Shown here piece by piece: positions 17,586-26,317 of a stretch of DNA of 64,000 nucleotides. Position 1 is the stretch's first letter, and every line of letters begins with the position of its first letter. Below the pieces are notes generated by a model that saw only the letters and a list, made by a program, of their open reading frames with translations, searched no databases and was not told where the DNA came from. Location: NCBI GenBank assembly GCA_021775525.1, contig JAJFHQ010000027.1, positions 36,712 through 100,711 of the forward strand. Reading direction: 5' to 3'. A program made the translations under genes and the position numbers. The stretch comes from Hyphomicrobiales bacterium (GTDB lineage: Bacteria; Pseudomonadota; Alphaproteobacteria; Rhizobiales; Methyloligellaceae).

Positions 17586-20537
17586 TTAAATAACAATTCG
17601 CTCATAGGCGGCGTGCACGGATGCCACGGTCTCCGCCAGATGCTTCTCGAGGGCTTCGAAATCCGGCATTCCTGCTGCACACGCCAGTAAATTCTTCAGG
17701 CCTGGGGAAGCCGTAGCTGCATTAAAAGGACGCTCAAGGCACAAGCGCAGCACTTGCGTCAAATTGTGATACAGACCCGCTGCGGGTATGAGAATTTGCG
17801 CATCATCTCGTGTCAAAACCCCTGCTGAAGCGAGGTTTTCAAGGCTTTGGGCGGTGTTCTGATTAAGCACTCGCGGGGTTTTATCGGCCGTTACCACCTG
17901 AAGAAACTGGGCAATGAACTCCAGATCAACCAGCCCGCCACGGACCTGCTTGAGGTCCCATATATCATCGGTGCCTTTCTCCTTGTTGATGCGCTCGCGC
18001 ATATCATGGACTTCGGCTGCGACTTTCTTCCTGTCGCGCTCATTGGTAAGCACATCGCGAATGGCGGCATCGATCCTTTTCACTAGCCCTTCTGGGCCGG
18101 ATATGATCCGTGCGCGCGTCAACGCCAGATGCTCCCACGTCCAAGCCTGGTTCTGCTGATAATCGACAAAGCCCTCAATACGCGTCGCGACTGGGCCTGA
18201 ATGTCCAGAGGGCCGCAGCCGCATATCGACCTCGAACAGGCTCCCCTCAGCTGTCTGCGCCGAGAGCGCGCTGATAAGCCTCTGGGTGAATCGAGCAAAA
18301 TACTGCCCCCCGGCCAACGGCTTTGGCCCACCTGATGGTCCGGCATTCTCATCGAAATCATAAACGATGATGAGATCCAGATCTGAGGCAGCGGTCATCT
18401 CCCTCCCTCCCAGCTTGCCCATAGCGATAACGGCCACTTCCCCGCCCTCGATCAGGCCATGCCGCCTGTTCAGCTCTTGCTCCACCTTTTCCTGCAATAT
18501 CTCAATGAGGGCTTGAGCCAGGCTGGCATAGGCCCCCCCGGCCTGGTCAGCTTCAATGGTTCGGGAGAGAATGCGCACACCAATGAGAAAGCCCTGTTCC
18601 TGTCCAATGCGTCGCGCGCGGTCGAGACAGTCCTGATAGTCCTGCGCTTGATCGAGATCCTGTGAAATCAGCGCTCTGAGTGCATCCTGGCTAGGTAAAT
18701 CTCCAAAGAACCCGGGATCGAGTACCGCATCAATGATACGGCTGCGCCGGCTAAGTACTCGCGCCAACCTCGGGGCCGTCCCCATAATGTCAGCAATCAG
18801 ACGCAGCAGGCTGGTGTTGGATCGTAACATCGAGAACAGTTGCACACCCGCAGGTAACTCCGAAATAAACCTGTCAAAGGATGTCAGAGCCGCATCGGGG
18901 TCATCTGTGGTGGCGAAGGCCTCCAGTAATTCAGGCTGAATTTCACTCAGTGCTTCACGGGTGCGCTGACTACGCATGGCAGCATAACGTCCGGATCTCC
19001 ATCCACGGATAATCTCGATGACGGCAGTTGGATCACTGAAACCGCTCTCCAGTAATGCCGCAACTGTTTCCGGCAATTCATCATCAGCGCGGAATGTCGG
19101 CTCTCCATCCTTCTCCCCCATGGCAGGAAGGCGGGCAAACAGCTCGTCATAATAGCTCTGGACCATTTCCAGTCGCTTGACCAAATCTTCCGAGAAACTT
19201 TCAGCGTCCCTGTACCCGCTGAAACAGGCGACCCGCTCAAGCTCTTGCGCACTCTTTGGAAGCGTGTGCGTTTGTTCATCGCCGATCATTTGCAAACGAT
19301 GTTCGATCTTACGCAAATATCGATAGGCCTCGCTCAAATCCTCCACTGCTTCCGTATCAATCCAGCCATTTTCAGCAAGGCGCTTCAGCGTAACAATGGT
19401 TTTCAGTGACCTTAAGTTGGTTTGCCTACCACCAGAAATAAGCTGCTGTGTTTGCGTGAAAAATTCTATTTCTCGAATCCCACCCCGACCAAGCTTTACA
19501 TCATGTCCCGCGACTGCAATCTGTGCATGGCCCTTAAATTCATGAACCCGGCGTTTCATGGCGTGGATATCGGCGACAGCTGCGTAATCCAGATATTTCC
19601 GCCAGATGAATGGGCTGAGCTGTTCAAGGAATGCCTGACCGGATTCACAGTCCCCAGCAATCACCCGCGCCTTGATAAGTGCAGCGCGCTCCCAGTTCTG
19701 GCCGAAGCTTTCATAGTAGGACAGGCCCGCGTCGGTTGAGAGTGCGAGCTGAGTTGCGCCCGGATCCGGCCGCAGCCGAAGATCGGTCCGCCAGACATAC
19801 CCATCAGCTGTACGATCCTGAAGTAACCGGACGAGGTCGCGGGTCAGCCGGACGAAAAAAGGTGCAGGCTCTATGCCCTCTTTAAGCGAGGTCAGTTTGG
19901 AATCGAAGAAAACAATCAGATCGACGTCGGAAGAATAGTTCAACTCTCCAGCACCAAGCTTACCCATGCCAAGAACGAAGTAACCACTGCCCACCTCTGG
20001 TGCCTTCATGTTGGCTGGCAACAGGTCTCCCGAATGGACTGCACGCATAAGCAGATGATTCACCGCGCAAGCAATTGAGCGATCAGCGGCGTCGCTCAGG
20101 GCCTGTGTTACTTCATCAATGCTCCATACGCCTGCTATGTCAGCCAGTGCAATGGTGAGAGCAATGCGGCGCTTGTAGTTGCGCAGTAACGCCATGACGT
20201 TCTTCTGCGAGTCTTCCTTGGTGGTATCCTTGTCCAGCGCTTCGCCCAGTTTGAGCAGATAAATTTCGAGATCCATGGTGAGGCAGTGAAGGAGAGTTTC
20301 GGGATCGCGTAATATCAAACTGGCCAAATATGGAGAAGCACCGCTTATCGAAGCGATCAGGTCGTGAACTTTTTTCTCGTTTTTGATCAGCCTGGCGAGC
20401 TCTTCCAGGCCCTGAACGTTCTCAATCTCAGCCGAAAGATCCTCAAGCACACGCTTGGCCCTGTCCTGGTCATAAACCAGCGGAAGCTCGCTTATGCGCT
20501 GATAGAATTTTTCCAACTCATCCCCCTGGAGCACCAT
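17586..20537 (-). CDS. glnE: Bifunctional glutamine synthetase adenylyltransferase/deadenylase
   Basis: Controls glutamine synthetase by adding or removing AMP in response to PII and glutamine. The 983-residue protein has two nucleotidyltransferase domains. The N-terminal deadenylase core shows GKLGAGELNYSSDVDLIVFF and the C-terminal adenylylase core shows GKLGGREMTAASDLDLIIVYD; each keeps the Asp-x-Asp metal motif. Both C-terminal helical GlnD_UR_UTase regions are present (GRGGIREIEFF and VRGGLVDLEFIAQF). Its place downstream of a sensor kinase gene (27 bases away) matches rhizobial feuPQ-glnE order. Confidence 0.95.
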   Translation of the reverse strand: MVLQGDELEKFYQRISELPLVYDQDRAKRVLEDLSAEIENVQGLEELARLIKNEKKVHDLIASISGASPYLASLILRDPETLLHCLTMDLEIYLLKLGEALDKDTTKEDSQKNVMALLRNYKRRIALTIALADIAGVWSIDEVTQALSDAADRSIACAVNHLLMRAVHSGDLLPANMKAPEVGSGYFVLGMGKLGAGELNYSSDVDLIVFFDSKLTSLKEGIEPAPFFVRLTRDLVRLLQDRTADGYVWRTDLRLRPDPGATQLALSTDAGLSYYESFGQNWERAALIKARVIAGDCESGQAFLEQLSPFIWRKYLDYAAVADIHAMKRRVHEFKGHAQIAVAGHDVKLGRGGIREIEFFTQTQQLISGGRQTNLRSLKTIVTLKRLAENGWIDTEAVEDLSEAYRYLRKIEHRLQMIGDEQTHTLPKSAQELERVACFSGYRDAESFSEDLVKRLEMVQSYYDELFARLPAMGEKDGEPTFRADDELPETVAALLESGFSDPTAVIEIIRGWRSGRYAAMRSQRTREALSEIQPELLEAFATTDDPDAALTSFDRFISELPAGVQLFSMLRSNTSLLRLIADIMGTAPRLARVLSRRSRIIDAVLDPGFFGDLPSQDALRALISQDLDQAQDYQDCLDRARRIGQEQGFLIGVRILSRTIEADQAGGAYASLAQALIEILQEKVEQELNRRHGLIEGGEVAVIAMGKLGGREMTAASDLDLIIVYDFDENAGPSGGPKPLAGGQYFARFTQRLISALSAQTAEGSLFEVDMRLRPSGHSGPVATRIEGFVDYQQNQAWTWEHLALTRARIISGPEGLVKRIDAAIRDVLTNERDRKKVAAEVHDMRERINKEKGTDDIWDLKQVRGGLVDLEFIAQFLQVVTADKTPRVLNQNTAQSLENLASAGVLTRDDAQILIPAAGLYHNLTQVLRLCLERPFNAATASPGLKNLLACAAGMPDFEALEKHLAETVASVHAAYERIVI

Positions 20538-20564
20538 GATTGGCAGTTCGGCCAGCAGGAAAAA

Positions 20565-21959
20565 TTACTGCGCGCCGGGACTGCCATTGTGGTTGGTCTT
20601 GTGGGGCAAAGACAATACCGCACGAAGACCGGGTGCGTTATCATCTAGCCGCACTTCACCACCATGAAGCCGGGCGACCGCCGCCACCAGGGCGAGACCA
20701 AGTCCGCTTCCTGGGCGTGATCGGCTCTCCTCAAGCCTGACAAATCGTTTGAGTACGCGTTTGCGGTCTTCTTCGGGTATCCCGGGGCCATGGTCTCTTA
20801 CCGTGATCTCAACCGTTGCGCCCGTATCGATGGCCGATACATCGATATCTCCAACACCATATTTAATGGCGTTATCAATCAGGTTGGCCAATGCCTGTCC
20901 GATCAACTGCCGGTCAGCAATCAGGCGCACCCCTTCTGCCGTCTCAGAACTCAGGGAAAGCCCCTTGTCTTCAGCAGCTGGTTCATACAATTCCACTACA
21001 TCGCGAATTAGTGCTTCCGCTTCGACCTCCTCCATAGCACCTTGCGAAGCGCCCGATTCAAGCCGGGCAATAGAGAGCAAACCATTGAAGGTTTTGATGA
21101 GATCGTCTGCCTCCTCGATGGTTCGCTCAAGTGCTGCACGATAGGGTTTTACCCCGTCCTTTTCTCTCAAGGCTGCCTCGGCACGGTTTCGCAACCGGTT
21201 GAGTGGAGTTTTCAGATCATGTGCAATGTTGTCCGAAACCTCCCTCATGCCCGCCATGAGTTGCTCAATTCGGTCCAGCATGTCGTTGAGGTTTTCTGAC
21301 AACCGATCCAGTTCGTCCCCTGACCCGACTACCGGGACACGGCCGGATAAATCTCCCTCCATGATGGTTCGGCTGGTCGCGGTCACGGCATCGATGCGTG
21401 ACAGCAGGGAGCGGCTGACAAGCCATCCTCCTCCCAGACCCACAAGAGCCATAAAGCCCAGCCCAAGGAAAAATGCCGACTGAACCACCCGTTCGAACAC
21501 CCGGCGATCCTCAATGTCACGCCCTACGATTAGCCGAAAACCACCCTTCAGGCGGAAGACGCTGACCAACGCTAGGCGCGATTCAGAGCCTTTCTGACTG
21601 GGCCGGTTATAGACGAATTCCACCCGGCCCACCCTGTTCCAAAGATCACGCGAAATTGAGGTGAGGTTGCCCGTGATCCTGTCACCTTCACTATCGGTCA
21701 CGAGATAGATACTATTACCGGCGGCCAGGCTGCGATTGGCCACCGTCTTGGCCAGATTGGTTATTCCGCCCGCGCGATATTGCTCCGCGAGGCCCTGAAC
21801 TTCAGCTTCAATAGTCTGTTCAAGCTGACGATTGAGCAGCACATTGGTCTGCCAATAGATGTACCCAATGGCGCACGCGGCAGCTCCTCCAAACAGCGCC
21901 ATGAAAATCAGGGCAAGACGAAATGTTGTGGTCCGAAAAAGTTTAAGCACGCTCGACAC
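20565..21959 (-). CDS. Sensor histidine kinase, FeuQ-like
   Basis: 464 residues: TM1 (~12-35), a periplasmic domain of about 120 residues, TM2 (~160-180), HAMP, HisKA and HATPase_c. The H box is SDNIAHDLKTPLNRLRN (His247), the N box NLIDNAIKYG, and the G boxes RDHGPGIP and GSGLGLALV. The partner regulator gene ends 17 bases inside it. By position (degP - RR - HK - glnE) it corresponds to rhizobial FeuQ, which is linked to osmoadaptation; the signal in this organism is inferred only. Confidence 0.85.
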   Translation of the reverse strand: MSSVLKLFRTTTFRLALIFMALFGGAAACAIGYIYWQTNVLLNRQLEQTIEAEVQGLAEQYRAGGITNLAKTVANRSLAAGNSIYLVTDSEGDRITGNLTSISRDLWNRVGRVEFVYNRPSQKGSESRLALVSVFRLKGGFRLIVGRDIEDRRVFERVVQSAFFLGLGFMALVGLGGGWLVSRSLLSRIDAVTATSRTIMEGDLSGRVPVVGSGDELDRLSENLNDMLDRIEQLMAGMREVSDNIAHDLKTPLNRLRNRAEAALREKDGVKPYRAALERTIEEADDLIKTFNGLLSIARLESGASQGAMEEVEAEALIRDVVELYEPAAEDKGLSLSSETAEGVRLIADRQLIGQALANLIDNAIKYGVGDIDVSAIDTGATVEITVRDHGPGIPEEDRKRVLKRFVRLEESRSRPGSGLGLALVAAVARLHGGEVRLDDNAPGLRAVLSLPHKTNHNGSPGAQ

Positions 21960-22623
21960 GGATCGAGTATCCTACCCCCCGCACCGTGTGCAGGAGTGGC
22001 GTGTCGAATTCTTTATCTATTTTTGCCCGCAATCGAGAGATATGCACGTCGATGACATTGGTCTGGGGATCAAAATGATAATCCCAGACATTCTCCAGCA
22101 GCATGGTCCGGGTCACCACCCGGTCTGCATGTTTCATCAGATATTCAAGCAATCTGAACTCGCGTGGTTGCAGCAGGATTGACTGGCCACCCCGAAAAAC
22201 CTTGTGGGTAAGGCGATCGAGCTCCAAATCTCCAACTGTGTATTTGGTAATCGCTTCTTCTGGGGAAGTACGCCGGGCAAGTGCCTCGATCCGCGCCAGA
22301 AGCTCGGAGAAAGCATAGGGTTTTGTGAGGTAATCATCACCGCCGGCACGCAAGCCTTTTACCCTGTCATCGACCTCACCAAGCGCACTCAGGATAAGCA
22401 CCGGGGTTTGCACGCCATCAGCCCTGAGCTTGGCAATGATCGACAATCCATCTCGCCTGGGCAGCATCCGGTCGACTACGAGCACATCATGAGTTTGCGT
22501 TTCGGCCAATGCCAAGCCGGTCTCGCCATCGGAGGCATGATCGGACACATGACCCGCCTCTTTCAACGCCTTGACGAGGAAGGAGGCCGTCTCGATATCA
22601 TCTTCTATCAGCAATACACGCAT
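21943..22623 (-). CDS. OmpR-family response regulator, FeuP-like
   Basis: Receiver domain with acidic pocket IEDD and phosphoacceptor Asp51 in VVDRMLP, Lys in YLTKPYAFSEL, and an OmpR/PhoB winged helix (PREFRLLEYLMKHADRVV ... VIDVHISRLRAKI, VRGVGYSI). ATG 22623 was chosen because it starts the receiver domain exactly; the frame is open to a GTG at 22722, but the extra 33 residues look non-coding. It pairs with the overlapping kinase gene. Confidence 0.88.
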   Translation of the reverse strand: MRVLLIEDDIETASFLVKALKEAGHVSDHASDGETGLALAETQTHDVLVVDRMLPRRDGLSIIAKLRADGVQTPVLILSALGEVDDRVKGLRAGGDDYLTKPYAFSELLARIEALARRTSPEEAITKYTVGDLELDRLTHKVFRGGQSILLQPREFRLLEYLMKHADRVVTRTMLLENVWDYHFDPQTNVIDVHISRLRAKIDKEFDTPLLHTVRGVGYSIRVERA

Positions 22624-22760
22624 GGGTTCGGATTGTAGCGCAGATGCGGGAACTTCCAGAATTCTTTGCCCGGTGTGACTGTGTGAGTGTGGGGTCATGG
22701 AGGTGCGGGGAAACGGCGGCACGGGCTATAAACCCGTACCGCCTGTCGGTCTAGAGGGAG

Positions 22761-24326
22761 TTAGACCTTCTTGAGGGGGAGGGCGATAAAGCGCTGGCTG
22801 TCACCGGAGCGAACCAGCATATGAACAGCGGAGCGGCCCTTGTCCTTGGCCTTGCGTACGCCTTTGGCCACATCGTCCGGATTGCTCACACTATTACCGG
22901 CAACTTCGAGAATAATATCGCCGGCCCTGAGACCTTTTTCGGCTGCCTTGGAGTCCGGATCCACTTCGGTGATGACAACACCCTTGCCCTTTGATCCTGG
23001 ACGCGTTGATACAGGCGCGAGCGAAATTCCGAGATCTTCCATCTCGGCAATAGCCGGCTTTGTATCTCCTTTCTTGAGGGCCGCGAGCTTCTTGCCACTC
23101 GGGAAGGTGCCTAGTTCAACGCTCAGGTCGCGCTTCTTGCCATCGCGAAGGACGGTGACGCGGACGTTCTTATCGGGTGACAAACCCGCAATCTTGCGCG
23201 AGAGATCACGGGAGTCATCAACATCATCACCTTCAACTGCAATAATAAGGTCACCCACCTGCATATCGGCTTTGGCCGCCGGGCTCTTGTCTGCGAGCTT
23301 GGTTACCATCGCGCCTTTGGGCTCCTTGAGGCCTAGGCTGTCGGCGATGTCCTCATTGACGCTCTGAATCGTGACGCCAAGCCAGCCACGGGCCACCTTG
23401 CCCCCGTTCTTGAGTTGGGAAATGACCGACTTAGCCAACTTTGACGGCACTGCGAAAGCAATACCAACATTGCCCCCGGACGGGCTGAAAATTGCCGTGT
23501 TGACGCCGATCACCTTGCCATCCAGGGAAAAAGTCGGGCCACCTGAATTGCCCCGGTTTACAGCCGCGTCAATTTGCAGGAAGTCATAGGGGCCTGAACC
23601 GATGTCACGCTTGTGAGCAGATACGATACCTGCGGTTACCGTACCACCAAGACCAAAAGGATTGCCAACGGCCAGCACCCAGTCACCAACGCGTGCAGTT
23701 TTGTTGGAGAATTCCACGTGCGGGAATTTCTTCTTCGACTTGATCTTGAGCAGAGCCAAGTCGGTACGCTCATCGGAGCCAATGACATCGGCTTTATGCT
23801 CGTCGCCATTGTCCATGGTGAGGGTAATTTCACTGGCCTCGTTGATGACGTGGTGGTTGGTCACCACATATCCATCATCTGAAATAATGAAGCCGGAACC
23901 TTGTGCAAGTGAAGGACGTTGCCGGCGCTGTCCACCTCCTTGCCCTGGCTTGCCATTCCGAAAATTCTTGAAAAACTCGTTGAGTGGATGATCGTCAGGC
24001 AAATCCGGCATATTGAATTCAGGTGCCTTGCGGTCGGATGTCTTTTGCTTTGAACCGCCCTTGACTCGAATGGAAACCACCGCCGGCCGTGCCTTCTCCA
24101 CCAGATCAGCAAAACTGGAAGGAGCATTGCCATATGGCGTCATCACCCCACTGGGTCCTGAATTCGTCTGCGCAACGGCATCCGGTGAATTGGGAATAAG
24201 CGTCGTGCCAAGCAGGCCCACACCGAGTGCGCCGGCCAACAGGAAAGCCACCGGTTTCTCGCGGATGAGTTTCTTTGTTGAACGTGCTTTCGACGGGGTC
24301 GTAGCGGGGTCGATCATGTGATTCAC
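22761..24326 (-). CDS. degP: Periplasmic serine protease/chaperone DegP (HtrA, Do family)
   Basis: 521 residues. An N-terminal anchor or signal (~28-42) leads to a trypsin-like domain with triad His159 (TNHHVI), Asp189 (ERTDLALL) and Ser261 (RGNSGGP), then two PDZ domains (GWLGVTIQ..., and ISLAP...GLRAGDIILEV). Full length for DegP/MucD. It degrades or refolds misfolded envelope proteins. The 199 bases upstream have no gene and should hold its promoter; no sigma-E-like box could be confirmed. It lies between the FeuPQ-like pair and the ccm genes as in rhizobia. Confidence 0.93.
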   Translation of the reverse strand: MNHMIDPATTPSKARSTKKLIREKPVAFLLAGALGVGLLGTTLIPNSPDAVAQTNSGPSGVMTPYGNAPSSFADLVEKARPAVVSIRVKGGSKQKTSDRKAPEFNMPDLPDDHPLNEFFKNFRNGKPGQGGGQRRQRPSLAQGSGFIISDDGYVVTNHHVINEASEITLTMDNGDEHKADVIGSDERTDLALLKIKSKKKFPHVEFSNKTARVGDWVLAVGNPFGLGGTVTAGIVSAHKRDIGSGPYDFLQIDAAVNRGNSGGPTFSLDGKVIGVNTAIFSPSGGNVGIAFAVPSKLAKSVISQLKNGGKVARGWLGVTIQSVNEDIADSLGLKEPKGAMVTKLADKSPAAKADMQVGDLIIAVEGDDVDDSRDLSRKIAGLSPDKNVRVTVLRDGKKRDLSVELGTFPSGKKLAALKKGDTKPAIAEMEDLGISLAPVSTRPGSKGKGVVITEVDPDSKAAEKGLRAGDIILEVAGNSVSNPDDVAKGVRKAKDKGRSAVHMLVRSGDSQRFIALPLKKV

Positions 24327-24525
24327 CTTTTCCGATATCTATTGTTGTTTCCGTGGCCGTTTGTCTGCCGGCAGCCTAGCACCGCTCCGACTCAGGACCT
24401 CTTAGGTGGTATATATAGGAAAGCCGGTCTTACCCGACACTTTCCGGGGAATTAAAGTTTCGTAAGATTGCGGCGGGAATGCGCTTCCAGCCTGTGACAC
24501 ACGTTCATTTGAACCTGGGTTGAAG

Positions 24526-25761
24526 CTATTTCTCATCCTTCAAGGTGGTGACGACCACGGCGCCCTGCTCCAGTGTTTTATGAACCGGGCACCTGTCAGC
24601 AATCTCTGTGAGCCGCTTGCGCGTAACCTCGTCGAGATTGCCTTCCAGCACCAGTTCGCGCTCAAACCGGTCGATCTTGCCCTCACGCCCCTCACCGCAA
24701 TCCGCACAGTCCTGCGCATGCACTTTACCATGGCGGACAATGACAGAAGCTCGTTCAAGATCTATCTTTTTGTGATCCGCATACATGCGCAATGTCATCG
24801 ATGTGCATGTGCCAAGCGCGGCGGAGAGCAGATCATAAGGGCTGGGGCCGGTATCGAGCCCGCCATAGCTTAAAGGTTCGTCTGCCATCAAACGGTGTGC
24901 TCCTGACACCACTTCGGCCTGGAACTTGCCCCCCCTGGTTTCGGCAATGCTCACCTGCCCTTCCGGTCCAGGATAAGGCAGCACTGAATTGGAATCTTCG
25001 GCAGAAATGAAACGTGTCGCCCAGGCGCTCAACACATCGGCCACATAGATCGCGTCGGATCGCCGACTCAACAGATGATCTGCGTCATCAAGCGAAACAA
25101 AGCTCTTGGGATGCTTGGCCGCTTTGAAAATAGCTGCCGCGTTCTCAATTCCTACGATCGCATCGCGCGGCGCATGGAAAACAATCAGAGCCTTACCCAT
25201 GCCTGAAACCTGCTTCTCCACACTTTGCGCCTTCAGATCATCTAGAAACTGCTTCTTAATGGTAAAGCTGCGCCCGGCGAGTTTAACATCCGCGATGCCG
25301 TCTTTTTCGATCTCATCGAGCTTGGCGCCAAAATTGTGAACCACGTGCTCGGCTTCCGCCGGCGCACCGATTGTGGCAACAGCTTTAGCCTCTGGAACAT
25401 CACCTGCAGCGGCCAGTACGGCCGCTCCGCCCAGGGAGTGGCCGATGAGGATTTCCGGAGCAGCATGGTTTTCACGCAAATAGTCGGCAGCCCTTCTCAG
25501 GTCTTCGACATTGGAGGAGAAATTGGTGTTGGCGAACTCGCCCTCGCTGGCGCCAAGTCCGGTAAAATCAAAGCGCAGGACTGCAAACCCCCGCTCAACA
25601 AGCGCTTCTGATATACGCGCGGCGGCAAAAATATCCTTCGAGCAAGTGAAGCAATGGGCGAACAGCGCATAAGCGCGCTGACCACCAGCCGGTTTGTCGA
25701 GGCGCGCTGAAAGCGATTCTCCGGAACTTCCCGGGAAAGTGAGTTTTTCAGATGGGGACAT
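24526..25761 (-). CDS. Bifunctional alpha/beta hydrolase-OsmC fusion protein
   Basis: Residues ~1-255 form an alpha/beta hydrolase with nucleophile elbow GHSLGG, oxyanion-side FAHCFTCSKD and likely acid/base in DAIVGIENA and DADHLL. Residues ~270-405 form an OsmC/Ohr-like domain whose two redox cysteines lie in ALGTCTSMTLRMYA and ADRCPVHKTL. The fusion is a known family, but its physiological substrate is not established; OsmC domains reduce organic peroxides. The gene sits between ccmH and degP, which are usually neighbours in rhizobia. Confidence 0.88.
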   Translation of the reverse strand: MSPSEKLTFPGSSGESLSARLDKPAGGQRAYALFAHCFTCSKDIFAAARISEALVERGFAVLRFDFTGLGASEGEFANTNFSSNVEDLRRAADYLRENHAAPEILIGHSLGGAAVLAAAGDVPEAKAVATIGAPAEAEHVVHNFGAKLDEIEKDGIADVKLAGRSFTIKKQFLDDLKAQSVEKQVSGMGKALIVFHAPRDAIVGIENAAAIFKAAKHPKSFVSLDDADHLLSRRSDAIYVADVLSAWATRFISAEDSNSVLPYPGPEGQVSIAETRGGKFQAEVVSGAHRLMADEPLSYGGLDTGPSPYDLLSAALGTCTSMTLRMYADHKKIDLERASVIVRHGKVHAQDCADCGEGREGKIDRFERELVLEGNLDEVTRKRLTEIADRCPVHKTLEQGAVVVTTLKDEK

Positions 25762-25836
25762 AAGCCGACTCCTTGGGACAGGGCGTTCGCCAGCTTAAGA
25801 TGGGTCAGGAGGGAGTGTGGGGCAAGGGGTGAGAGA

Positions 25837-26313
25837 TCACGTCTCTTTCAGCAACTTTTTTAGCTCCCGCTGCTCTTTTACCGAAAGCCCTTTGGCAGCG
25901 CGGGAGCGCGCATCGCCTTTTCGGAGTTTGTAGGATCGGTACATTACGAACATACCAATAAGCAGTAGCAGCGGCGTTGCAATCCACAAAAGCAGCGTGT
26001 GCATTGCGAAACGCGGCTTCAACAACACAAACTCGCCATAGCGCGCGACGATGAAATCGATCACCTGTGCATTGGTTTCCCCCTTGATCAAGCGTTCACG
26101 CACCAGGACCCGCAAATCCTTGGCCAGTGGCGCGTTGGAATCGTCGATTGACTGGTTCTGGCAAACCAGACAGCGCAACTCCAGCGAAATATCGCGGGCA
26201 CGCGATTCAAGAGCCGGGTCTTTCAATATTTCATCTGGTTCCACTGCCGTGACGGATGTCACCGGCAGGACCATGATGAATACCAGCAGCACCAATGTGA
26301 TGATACGAGCCAT
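25837..26313 (-). CDS. ccmH: Cytochrome c maturation protein CcmH (CycL)
   Basis: Membrane-bound thiol reductant that keeps apocytochrome c CxxCH motifs reduced for haem ligation. Signal peptide (~1-22), then the family motif LRCLVCQNQSIDDSNAPLA with Cys48 and Cys51, and a C-terminal anchor (LLLWIATPLLLLIGMFVMYR). It is the last gene of the ccmIEFH operon and lies four bases after ccmF. Confidence 0.93.
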   Translation of the reverse strand: MARIITLVLLVFIMVLPVTSVTAVEPDEILKDPALESRARDISLELRCLVCQNQSIDDSNAPLAKDLRVLVRERLIKGETNAQVIDFIVARYGEFVLLKPRFAMHTLLLWIATPLLLLIGMFVMYRSYKLRKGDARSRAAKGLSVKEQRELKKLLKET

Positions 26314-26317
26314 GGGG

